NCBI GenBank assembly: GCA_007922195.1
Contig: ML681992.1
Coordinates: forward strand, 38,735,350 to 38,799,349
From: Podocnemis expansa
Lineage: Eukaryota > Chordata > Testudines > Podocnemididae
Direction: 5' to 3'
Length of the DNA stretch: 64,000 bases
Shown one piece after another: positions 1-12,600 of this stretch (position 1 is the first letter of the stretch; each line of letters begins with the position of its first letter). The position numbers were made by a program, and so were the translations under genes. A model generated the notes under the pieces. That model was not told the origin of the DNA and made no database searches. It worked only from the letters and a program-made list of their open reading frames with translations.

Positions 1-439
1 AGAGTCTTAAGAAAACTGTACTCTCCCATCATCAATTAGAACTGCAGTTCCTGTTTTCTTACATTTGAATGGAAATGCAAAGCAATGCAATCCAACAAAA
101 TTCAACTGATTTTGGAGAACTGTGTTTGACAGAATTCCAGTACAAACAAACAGCTTAAGGAGACTATAAGCATGAGACAGTAACTGTACGCTGTTCCTGG
201 TACGTAGCTTTATAAGAGTGATTTTTGAATTGTCCATTTCATAAAGATCACAATAAACTTACAGAAACAATGCTTAAAAGATCTCTGTGTCAATCTTCCC
301 AAGGTTTGGTACTGAATGGATAATGAAGTAGAAGGAAGATAAAGTGATATAACTTGGGCAGAAAGTAGCATACATTATAAAAGACAAAAAAAGATCTATA
401 TGGACAGAAATGCATTTAATGAAAAAAAAATGTCCTTAC
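1..439. other. Intron 35, partial; no feature seen
   Basis: AT-rich intronic sequence to the left of exon 35. No repeat family, exon or RNA gene was recognised; the small open frames have no resemblance to known proteins. Confidence 0.7.
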
Positions 440-663
440 CTGGCTAAATTAAAAATAGCCACCAACTTTCTGCCAAGTGTTTTAGCCTCCTTAAAACCTT
501 CTGAATACAGAATAACTTCTGCAATGAGTTCGTTGTCTGGACATGTCATAGCAACTGGCCTAAAAAGCTGTTTGAGGTTATCAGGCAGTTTCTGTCTTCC
601 TCCATAACCTTTTCCAGCAGGATTCATAGTGATGAAAATTCCAGAATTTTGATCCATTTCAAC
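440..663 (-). CDS. DYNC2H1: DYNC2H1 exon 35 (residues 1782-1856), AAA1 continued
   Basis: CCAG acceptor, GTAAGG donor. Encodes [34 protein letters not shown] and [14 protein letters not shown]. The MNP and LPDNLK(x)LFR motifs are AAA1 hallmarks. Ends with two bases of the next codon; the next exon is outside the window. Confidence 0.97.
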
Positions 664-3600
664 CTGGCATTAAAACCAACATATTGTCATCGTGGTTATA
701 TTTTCATCTCTATGTATGTCAGCTATAAAATAACTCATGTAATTAGAAAACACCATTATTGCTAGTATGGTATACTAATGTCAGGCCCAGGATATTAGAG
801 ATGCAAGGTGGGTGAAGTAATATCTTTTATTGGACCAACTTCTGTTGAAGAGAGAGACAAGCTTTCAAGCTACACAGAGCTCTTCCTCAGGTCTGGGAAA
901 GTTACTCAGATCTATATTATACAGTTATGTCAACAAAATTCAGCCTTAATCAATAAAACAGTGAAGGCATACACTTTTGAATGCTTCTCCTGCAGATATA
1001 ACTCCCCTGCTATGTCAACAAACCAAAATCAACTCAATGAGCAACACAGAGCTTTCTGCAACATTGAGTGTCAGTGTTAACATGCCTGGGTATATTGTCT
1101 TAATTGGCCTCCAGAATATCTCCCACAATGTCCATTATGATTGCCATGGTCAGTAGGGTCTGCTGCCCTGATGGTACACAGGTATGTGCCCCTCCCTCAT
1201 TTAAAGGGCTTGGAATTTTTAAAATTCCTCATCCTTTATGCTTACCATGCACGCTTCACACAGCATGTCCCTGGTTGAGCATGCCAGCTTTATGCACTAG
1301 ATGCTCTCCTCCACAGAGCACACTGGAACTACTGGATCAGCTGAGTATATGGGTAGAGGAAGCTGCAGTTGTAGTTTTCACACAAGTCATAGAAATTTCA
1401 ATAACTGGCTAATTGCAAGTAGCATGCACGAGCAGAAGTTTGAGAAAGACACTGAGCAGTGCCATGCAAAAATTAAGGAGCTGAAGCAGTTTTCTGGTAT
1501 GCCAAGGGAGGTCAACCATTGTGGAACCAAAGAAATGCCACTTCAGTAAGGAGCTACATGCCATGCTTGACAGAAAACCCACCTCCACTATGCGCAGCAT
1601 GTGGCAGGGTCATTGGGTAGAGCAGCAAGTCAGGATCTCACTGCCGCCAGACGGGTCTGACCAATCCAAGCTCTCATGTACTTTGCTATATGGTACATGA
1701 GGAAGAAGGCAGAGAAATTAAAGAAGAAGGCATACCTATTTACAGAGTGGGGCCACAGTTGAAAAGTTTCTTAATGTACACAGAGATGTCTCAGGAATCC
1801 TCCACAGAGCTCTCTGGGACACTTTCCTGTAAGGCTACAAACCTCTGCCAAAGCCTAACTCCCTTTGCAAAATACCCTTTGTCCCTTCTTTCCCACCAAA
1901 TTCACCATATTTGGGAATCACATTGATTTGCATGCTGGCCAAAGGATAAGAAGAAATACCAGTAGATACATGTAACTTTTGTGATTCACAACTGTGAGCG
2001 CCCTGACAACACTGTTTCTGTTCATTGTTTTACTCTGCCTTCTGCAGATATGTCCTCGAGGAACTACTCCTTCACACCAGAGGAACACCTCCATCAGGTA
2101 AGATGCAGACACAGTAGGAAAAAGGAAGCTATGTTTTGCAAAGTACTGCAGTCTACAGATGCAACAAATAGCAAAACAAGAGCATGGAGAGAGACAAACA
2201 ATGAAAAATTCAGACTGGATAGCCAAGAAAGGATACAAGGGAAAAAGTGGATGATAAAGCTCCTGGAGGGCCAGCCACAGATATTAAAGTCCTTTATTAA
2301 CCTTTAATCTGAACACATCTGTTCCAGATCACCTCCCTCAGCCACTACAGAACTCCAGTCAACGCCTTTTACAAATTCCCCACTGCATTCTTCATATATC
2401 TCTGGTCCCTCACAAAGGCTCACGTGTTACACACCTAGGGACTGGTTTCCCAATGAAAGCTGGAATTAAACCCAGGTGTAAGAGCCCTAACCATAAGACT
2501 ACTCTGTTTTGTCATGTTCCCCATTTGATCAAAAGTTTGTGTTTGACCCTATTATTAAACTTGCCTTTTAAATTAAACAAGTCTTTATTTGTGAAATAGA
2601 TATATACATGCATGATTCATTGCTAACATTAAAACACAGTAGCTACAGGAAGAAATATTTGCTCCTTGTCATTAATGCTCAGGAATCAAGCACTACCAGG
2701 GTAATTCAAGATGGCAAGTAAACGTTGCCTGGGCCGATGCATCGCATAAAGAAACATTACTGGGAATCATTTCCAAAATGCTCCTTCAGAGCTTCCGTGA
2801 TTCAAATAACCTCCTGTTGTGCCCTCCTATTACCCTAGTATCGATGCTCAAAATCAGGAGCTAGCTGACCAGCTTCAGTGGTTCACTTGGAGGGAAACTG
2901 TTCCTGCTTTGATTCAAAAATATTATGGAGACTGCAGCAGGCCAGAATGACCATGGGACCATTTTTCTCACTGAGGTCTAACCAGCCAAAAAGACAGCTC
3001 TAGGCCCTTTTAAATCAACCAAAGGCGCATTCAATGGTCATTCAGCACCTCCTGAGCCTGTAGTTGAAGCACTCTTTATTGATGTTCCAGAAGCTGGTAT
3101 GAGGCTTCATGAGCCATGGAAGCAAGTAGTAGGCTGGGTCCCCAAGGATAATTATGGGCATTTCCACATGTCCTACTGGAATCTTCTGGAAAGTCCCAGG
3201 GTGCAGCTTTCTATGCAGTCCATTATTTCAAAAGATGCTTGCATCGTGCACCTTCTCTAACTAGCCCACACTCTTCTAATTTTGATCCCTGACCACCCTG
3301 TAATGGAGAACATCAACCTAAGGGCTATTTCTTTATGGTCTTGCAGCTGCTGGTAGATCACTGGGCCATTTCACTGACATCAGTCACCTTACTGAACTTA
3401 CGGAATCCCATCGCCTCAAAGCATTCAGTTATTTCCTGCACACCACTGAGAGACACAGTCCTTCATAGCAGGAGGCAATTAACGGCCATGCAAACTTGCA
3501 TCAAGTCAACACCCACTGTGGACTTTCTAATTCCACACTGATTCACAACTGACGGGCAACAGTCTGGAGTTGCCAGCTTGCACAGAACGATTGCCATTCG

Positions 3601-6600
3601 CTTTTCCACAGCAAGGCCAGCTCTTATTTTGGTGTCTTTGCACTGCAGTGCTGGAGTGAATACTCCATAGGGTTCCAGAAAGGTAGATTTGTGCATCCAA
3701 AAGTTCTGCAGCCACTGCTCACCTTCTCACACATGAATTATAGCATGATCCCATCACTCAGTGCTCGTTTCCCAAACCAGCAGAGGTGGTCTACTGTGGC
3801 AAGCTGTGGAATGAATGCCAGCAGCAATCTTAAATTATTTATCTAAATGGTGCTTAGCAGGGCAGACATCAACAATTCACTCTCTGGCTAGCAGCTCCTG
3901 AAACACTATGGGTCTAGCTGCACTACATTCAGAACACTCATCACCCCAATGGTAAGCAACTTAAGATCCATGCTGCCAGGCATACATAGTGGGTATTATG
4001 ACGACTCTTGAAAAATGGAACAAAAGCAAAGTTAGAAGCCCATGGAACAATGGAACTGAAAGAACTGCATCATAGGATGGTGAACATGTCCACGTGACGC
4101 ACCGCAATCTGATCAAAAAGTTCTTAGCTGCAGAAGGTGACAAAGAATGGCAAGTTGCCACAATGTAACACTCTGTCAATGCAAGACCAATGACTGAGGA
4201 TGCACTCAAATAACAAAAGAAGCGGTGTGTGAAAGTTCTCAACTAATGTTATTTAAGTGACTTATGATAGTCAACATAACTTAAATCTACTTAACTCTGT
4301 AGTGTTAACACGGCCTCAGAGTGTCATAGCTAAATACAAGATGGAACCAACAATTTACCATAAATAGCATACATTCTAAAGTAATCATTCAAGGTGAAAT
4401 GATCTGTTAACACCGCTGTCAATACCACTGTTGCCACAGGACTATAAGGGGGGGGTTAGCAGGTTGCAGAGTGCCGCGGTAAGTGCCGCGCCATTAACCC
4501 AGTGTCTTTATTAAAAGACCATGATTTTTAGCGTCTGGCAAAGTTATGAAACTAAACTCCAAGGTTCATATTTTGAAGGTAGTTTCCAGGTTTCTTTTGA
4601 GGAGGAGGTCGCATATAAAGTGACTGATTTGTGAAAGAATGCTTACACACAAGTGATACCATTTTCCTGTGTGTGTTCATTCAGGAATGTATACAGTTGT
4701 TATTCAGGTATTTAGTGTACTGGATAAGGCATGTGTAGAACCCATGGGTCTTGAAAGATAAGCTGTGGTGCATGCTGATCACTGTAGAAGTGGAGACATA
4801 TCTCAGGTTTTGTATCTGTTGTTCTGACAAGATCTAGTGCCACTGTGAGTTGGTGTGTCCTGGTCTGCAAAGGGCTTCCTTTTGATGACAAGGCCGGAGA
4901 AGCTTGGGGTGTTTGAGACCAGAAGAGAAAATTCAGGAAATATTTCTCTCAGGATGGGGTTCCCACTGAATCTGGGTTGTACTTATTTATTTGTGTACGG
5001 TGTACAACTACAAACCAAACTTCATAAGCAGTCACTATGTATCTGATCCTATAGTTCTCATCCTCAAAGGAAACCTGCACAACTCTTTCAAAAGATGAGC
5101 CTTGGAGCTTAAATTCATAATTTTGTTAGACAATAAAAACCATGGTCTTAATAAAAACACTGGATTCATGACTTACTACAACAACTTGTAACTTATTAAT
5201 CTCCTTTTTTTCCTAAGACTACAGGGCTGCTAATGGGTCATTTCACCTTGCATGATCCCTTAGAACAGTGGTTCATTTCTCAACCTTTGTGGGCTCAGGA
5301 CCATTTCTAAATGTTTATTGTTTGTCATGACCCAGTAGACAGCCTAGAGATGAAGGCCCTGAGGCACAGTTCTAACTAGGCACTTTACCACCAGCGGTAA
5401 CCAAGCATAAAGGCAATAAAGACAATCTGAGGCATTACAGAGCAGTCAGCTTAACTTCATTACCTGCGAAATAAAGGGAGAAAATAATTAAGCAATCAAT
5501 TTCCAAACACCTAGAAGATAATAAAGGGATAAGTAACAGCATGGATTTGTCAAGAACAAATCATGTCAAACCAGCCTCGTGACCGTCTTTGACAAGGTAA
5601 CAAACTTTGTAGTCAAGGGGAAGTGGTAGATGTAATATAACTAGACATTAGTGAGGACCTTTGATACTGTCTCGCATGACTTTTTCATAAACAAACCAGG
5701 AAAATGCAACCTAAATGGAGCTACTATAAGGTGGATGCACAACTGGTTAGAAAACCATTCCTAGGGTGTAGTTATCAATGGTTTACAGTCAAGCTGAAAG
5801 AGTGTATCAAGTGGAGTTCCACAAGGATCAGTTCTGGATATATTTTTGTTCAGTATCTTCATCAATAATTTAGATAATGGCATAGAGAATACACTTTTAA
5901 AGTTTGCAGGAGATACTAAGTTGGGCAGGGGTGCAAGTGCTTTGAAGAAAGGATAAAAATTCAAAATGATCTGGAAAAACTGGGTAAATGTTCTGAAGTA
6001 ACTGGGATGAAATTCAATACAGACAAATGCAAAGCTACTGCACTTAGAGAAAAACAAATCAGTTGCACACACACAAAATGCAAAAGGGTTGCTTAGGAAG
6101 GAGTATCACAGAAAGGAATCTCGGAGCCACAGCAGACAAAAAAGGTAAATATGAGTCAACAGTGCCATTGCAAACAAAAGCAAACATCATTCTGGGATGT
6201 ATCAGCAGGAGTATTGTAAGACGTAAAAAGTAATTCTTCCACTCTACTTCACATTGATTAGGCCTCAACTGAAGTACTGTGTCCAGTACTGGACACCACA
6301 TTTCAGAAAAGATATGGACAAATTGAAGAAAGTCTAGACAAGATCAACAAAAATTATTAAAAGTTTAGGAAACATGGCATAGGAGAAAAGACTAAAAAAA
6401 TTGGTTTGTTACGTCTGAAGAAGACTGTGGGAGGAGGGGGGACATGAAAAAAGTTTTAAGTACTTAAAAGATTTTTATAAGGGGGATAATTATTCAGTTA
6501 ACTTCTGAGGATAGGAAAAGAAAAAATGTGCTTAAATTGCAGCAAGTGTTGTTTACATTGGACATTAGAAAAAAACAAAGGATCAGGGTAGTTGAGGGCT

Positions 6601-9600
6601 GGAATAAATTGCTTCAGGAGGATATGGAATCTCCATCACTGGAGATTGCTAAGAACAGGTTAGACAGACATCTGTCATGAATGGTATAGAATGATAATGC
6701 TTGGTCCTGCCTTGAGTGTATGGGACTGAACTAGAAGACCTTTTGTTCTGCTCTTATTAAGTTGTATTTGCATGCCCTACCAAAGTTAATGCATGAGGGG
6801 GTGTGGTGTCACACATAGTCACATGGCTCTCCCAAATTTCATGGTTGCATCCTCCACCCCACACAGGTTGGACAGCCTGCTGATGTCAGTCGCAAGTGGA
6901 GGTGGCACTCCTCTGCCACAGCTGTGTGTGCTGGGAAGCCACCCCACTTGTTCACACCCTGATTATAGGTATGCCTTGGGTAGCTTCAATTGGATTTAGC
7001 ACCCTGAAGAGGGTTGGGTCCTACTACCCAGGGACTCACACCAGCAGCAGCTCCTGCAAGTCCTGCACTATAGGACTGACTGGACTTGGCTCTCTTCTCC
7101 AGGCATTGCAACCCCTGGTGTTACAGCACTGCTCCAGTTTGGCCAGGCCACCTGACTGGCCCAAACTTCTGTGAACGGAGTTGTCACCTGGCTCATGAGA
7201 CTGCAGTGCCACTCATTTGAATTTGGCCTTTCTAGACTCCTAGAATTATGACAACTGAACCAAACCTGAGCAACACCGGGACCCCAGAGATTGCAGTGCC
7301 TAGAACAGAAAGTAGGCCCTGTTGGACAGGAGCCATAGGAGCTATCATACAACCTTCTGGAACACTCTGGTGATTCAATTTTGGGACCCAAGCAAAATTA
7401 GAACATGTGTTACCTACTTATACTAAACTATCAGTTCAACCTTGCATTCAGCTCTGACACTCTGAATATCTTTCCCAGAACTGAAGAAGAGCTCTGTGTT
7501 GCTTGAATAATTGTCTCACTTACCAACAGAAGTTGGTCCAATAAAAGATATTACCTCTCCTGCCTTGTCTTTCTACAAAATAATAGTATAAATTTTGGAT
7601 AAAGATTTACCTTATGTATCTGGGATTCATATCTCGAACCTAAAATGGTTTTCTTGGTAATAATACATATTCATACATAAAATTAATACAAGAAAAAAGT
7701 ACACATTATTTTTAAAAGACACTTAATAATAGTGCCAATATTTGAAAAGTTTTTCAGCAAAAACAAAAAGTAAACACACTGTTCTATACCTCCTTGCCAA
7801 GCAGTTCGCATACAGGTTTATGCTTCTTCAGTGCATGCTGAATTGTCTGAATCTGCATGGACACTGCAGACAATACTGCTTCCTCCAGCCTATTGAACTC
7901 ATCAAAACATCCCCAAGCACCACACTTCACCAAACCAACGAAAATACGCCCCATTGACTTCACATCAATGCCCTTAAAATAAGAGAAAAGCATTGTTTAT
8001 ATGTTAAATATCATTAAAGCAATCAATACAAAATTTCTTCCTAACTCAGCTATGAGATCTCTGACTGCCATTGCACATGCCTTAAAATGTCTACTTGATT
8101 ACAAATGAAAAATTGTTGTTACACTAGATTATTCGAATTATTTTTTAAACTCACATTGCACAAATACTCATCTCTTAACATACATAAATATGGACATTAC
8201 TTCACCTCATCACAATTAAAAACTAAAACTTGTCTTCCAAGTAATCCTCCCAAAGCCTTTACTGATTCTGTTTTCCCAGTTCCAGCTGGACCATAGGGAT
8301 TTCCTCCAAGGCCCATCTTCATAGCCTGAGTAAGAGTTAGATAGCATTTATCTGTCAATGGTGTATAAACAAGTTTTGGGGAGTTACCCTGCAGAAACAA
8401 AAGATATATAGCATGGATTAATACACAGACACAATATAAATAAATTAGTATTTCATTCAGTTCAGCCAAAATAAAGATAACACAGAAGTCCAGATTATTA
8501 GCTGTCCAAATACGAGGACTACATTTGGGGCCCTCCAATTTTATGATTCACGTTCATAAAATCTGTTAAAACTAATGCGAAAAAGCGCTATGCAATTCTT
8601 CATGAACCCCAGACAGAGGCTCAAGAAAACACCTACTACATTTTGTCTCTCACAAACTTCAACAAACACTGCTTTCATATGCCCAAGAGCGGCATTTGTT
8701 TCATATTGCTAGTAAAACATTTTATTCGTTTAAAGACATTTAAAAATATTTTTCAAGTTATCATTAGGTTCTCATTAGGCATTTTATCTAGCACTGACCT
8801 AAATGAAAAGCATACTTATACAGCGCACTTCAATATCAAATTTGAATAAATCCACCAGTAAATTCAGAAATCCAGTATCATGGATTATTGGAGATAAGAA
8901 GTTTCTGAAGACTGAAGAAACACTACTACACCACTATTCAGTATATTTTACAAAGCAGCATCCTAATATGGCAACTGACAAAATAAAAGTTATGAAGAAG
9001 TAATTGTGGAGGTAAAGCTGAATGCCTGAACTGAAGTGTGAACAGCACCCATATTTAAAAACCAACAGAAATACAATTAAAAACATCATACCTGATATTC
9101 ATATGTATACTGGAGCTCAGCATCTACCATTTGAATGTAGCAGTTTTTGTCTTTCAGATAGAATCTGAGTTGTTTCTTCCAAGCCCAGTCATCAGTGCTA
9201 TTAATCTGGGCTTCATTTAGCTGCTTCACCACATCAATGTTGTGAATAATATCAAGAATCAGTGCTTTAAGCTTGAGCTCAAGGATTCCAGATTCTGTAA
9301 ATAAATAAAATTATTCACAAAAATTTCACAAAGAAGATTGTCTCTTAGCCACTTTCAGGTACTTTATATTGCTGTTTGAAATCAAGAGGCCTGATTCAGA
9401 TCTCATTTACTGTAGTGAAATATAAGGAAACACTTAAAAAACTAAAAAGCACAATATACAAAGGAGAGGCTACTATAGTTACTAGATAAAAGACAAAGCC
9501 AGTACTTTTTTATCTAGGATTCTGGGGAGTGATCAGGTGCAGATGGATAAGTATTAAACAACAGTACACATTACAATCTGCACATCATGTTGGTTCTTTT

Positions 9601-12600
9601 GTGGCCTTAAGATGTCACATTTAAGTCAAGAAATAACTCCAAAAGCCAATCAAAAGTCACGTTGTGAAGGGGAAAAAATGCAACTGGGCTTATAGAGAAT
9701 GGCTTGACTTGGTACGATGTCCAGCCAGTTATATCCAGCCAGTTCCAGTGAAACATCATGGCAAAGTAAAGATTGATAAATGAAGACAATGAGGGAGAAT
9801 CAGATTTTGTGATGACAAATTATTAATAAATAAATAGATTAAATGACAAAAGCATCAAGATAAAAGGTAGTGGATAAAAATTAAAAAGAAAACAGATTCA
9901 AGCTACATAAAAATGTTTACTATAGAATGAACACCTGGAAAAGACAAACTGGCCTCACTCAGTACCATTTCTAGCTCAGAGGTGTTTAGTACCTTAAATT
10001 TATTTTAATGAATTATAAATGTATGATCGTTTTTCATACCTGCTTTTCCTGGATGTTCCGTACTAGTATCTATACTGGTATAATGCTCCAATTTAGCCAT
10101 GAGTTCTAACTCTAGCTGCTGAAGGTTATGCTCTTTGATAGCAATTTCAACATCTTCAGTGAACTGAATTTGTTCTGCCAAGGAAAGAATCTATAAGCAG
10201 AGAGATTAAAGCAAAGTTTCAGAAATAGGACACCATGAAGGACAAAATATTTTCACCTCATTTATCAATGTTATAAATGCTCAAAAAAATTGACTGTTTA
10301 AATAAATCTTTTTAGTGTATTAACTTTTATACAGCCACAAACCCTTCAAAACAAAAGAAAAAAACAACCAAACAAACAAACAAACCCTTCAGATACTTTA
10401 AAGATGCCCTCAGCAAATATTATTATATTTTTTAAAAATTACTAAAATTTAGCAAACAGCTACAAAATAATTAAGTGTAGCTATTGACTTAGGTGTTATC
10501 TTATAAATATTGTACTTTCACTATAGCAGCCTAACATCTAATCTGTGGAATTTCAGCCAGACACAGTGTTTGAGAGAGTTCTACACAGTACTGAAGAATA
10601 ATGTTCTGAACTAGGAAAAAAATGTGAACTATTTCACTCATTTCACGAATACTTTGTAAATCTAAATGTCTATCTCCTTCCTTCTTTTCCCTCCATTCCA
10701 CTCCTGAAAAATATGCTAGAGGTGAAAAATAGCTACTCACAGCCAATATACTATGCCCCCTTTAGTCACACTGAACATCAATTCCCCCTGAAACATATCC
10801 CCAAAGTGAGGAACTCAGCAATAATCAAAAGAACAAAGAATTGTCATATAGCCAAAACTGAGGATTAAACCAGGCACTTCCTCCATAAAAAGCTTTAGCT
10901 TCTATAGCAGGAGTCAGCAACCTTTGCCAGCCCTAATCCCCAACTCTTGGCAGTGGCCGAGGATGGGGCCAGCATGGGAAATAGCCACCGTGAACGTGAC
11001 AGCTCTTGTGGCCCCACGCATTACTGGGGGGTTGGACCAGCAGGGGAGAGGAGCCATTGCACACACTGCAGCTCCTGTAGCCCCAGACCCTGCTGGCAGC
11101 GGGAGGAGGTGGGGCAGCAGCCACAGCACTGAGCAGCACCACAGAGCCAACGCCCTGCGTGCTGTTCAGAATTGGTACACGTGCCATCTATGGCAGTCAT
11201 GCGGAGAGTTGCTGATAGTTGCCCTATAGCTTGAACTTGAAGTGCTGTTTTCAGAAACGTACTGATTCACTGTAGATCAAAAATGGATCTCCACCCTCCT
11301 TTCTCTTTTTTCTGTGTGAGGAAGTAAATGTGTGAAACGAAACCCTTCTCTCCGCATTTTGTTGGTACTAGCTCTACTGCTCCCAAGCATATGAGGAGGT
11401 TTGCCTTTTGATGCAATAAATGTTCATGAAGAGGGGAAAAAGGGCATGGACAGTGAAAGCAAAAGGGATGGGATATCCATTCGCAACTCTCTCTAATACC
11501 CATCTGACTAATGTGATAATTTATTAGGCTGAGTAAAAGGGAATCAGGCAATCTTCACATGATTGGGAGACAGCAGATGGTTCCATTGACAGAAAATGTG
11601 GGGCTCTTGGACCCTTGACCAATGTTTCAAACTTGATGTCTGTACATCGATTGTTGAGGCATGGTCACCTGAAGTGGAGGTTCACTTCTTCGCATGCCTC
11701 TGTTTGCAGCCTTGATATTGCACTGTCTATGTTATGTATAGGAAGTGGTTTGGAATCTTTGGGGGATGTAAGGTTTTCCCTGTCTTCTCTTTATTTTGTA
11801 TAGATTCTCATGTATCTCAGCATTGCCACAAGGTTCTTCAATATGTGAACAAATACATCCATATTAATAATAAAGAGCTTTGGACCTTTAAATAGAAAAT
11901 CTTCTACCACTGATTAGACTTCTCTGGGAAATCTGGATAAACGGAATCAGGATGCTCTGCTCTTGAATACTACAGTAGCTACAGATCTTGTAGCTGTGTC
12001 TGCTTTGTCTAGGATGGCCTGTAATGCTTCTCTGAATATAAGGTGCCCTTTTGAAATAAAGGACCTAAACTGTTCTTTTTTCTCTTTCAGAATAAATTCC
12101 ATAAACTCTGAGAGTCTGGTGTAGTTACTGTGGTCACATTTCACCAGCAGTGCTTCACAGTTGATGATTCTGAGGTGTAAAATCTAAACAGAACAGGGTT
12201 TATAGGCAAAGAGGTCAAAATTCTTCCACCCCTTATCACATAGCAGACATGTTTTTGAAGTGTTACTGTCTGTCCCATTCAAGACCTGCATCCATCACCA
12301 GGGAATTTGGTGCAGAATGTGAGAATAGAAATTCCACTCCCTTGTTTAGCACCAAAACTTTCTTTGTCAGACCTCTTGCAGGTTAATGAAATTGTTGCTG
12401 GGGTCTGTCAAATTATTTTGACAGATTCCATAACGGCACTAGTCATGGACAAAGGAATCTTGGATGAAGTGGCCATCTGTAAAATGGTCAGTAGTTCATG
12501 TTGTGCTTCCTGGACCACTTCTAAGGATGCATTTAGAGAATTGGCAGCCCTCTGATATAAGTCCTGAAACTCTTTAAAGTCAGCACCCACATTGGGATAC

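Larger units (their letters stand above)
910..4313. mobile_element. PIF/Harbinger DNA transposon, decayed, nested in a PLE
   Basis: About 3.4 kb that interrupts a PLE copy. It carries remnants of the two Harbinger genes: a Myb/SANT-like DNA-binding protein on the plus strand and a DDE nuclease on the minus strand, pointing toward each other. Possible terminal repeats are weak: a TCTATATTATACAGTT-like left end and AACTCTGTAGTGTTAACAC at the right. Both genes carry several stops and frame breaks, so this copy is dead. Class is supported by the coding remnants; exact ends are inferred from the interrupted PLE. Confidence 0.6.

Noticed and set aside
4440..4500. G run and GCCGCGG stretch that looked like a possible regulatory site
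   Set aside because: It lies in the antisense PLE relic and has no further motif support.
5761..6301. Minus-strand frames of 103 and 80 codons
   Set aside because: Antisense readings of the CR1 LINE, which is coded on the plus strand.
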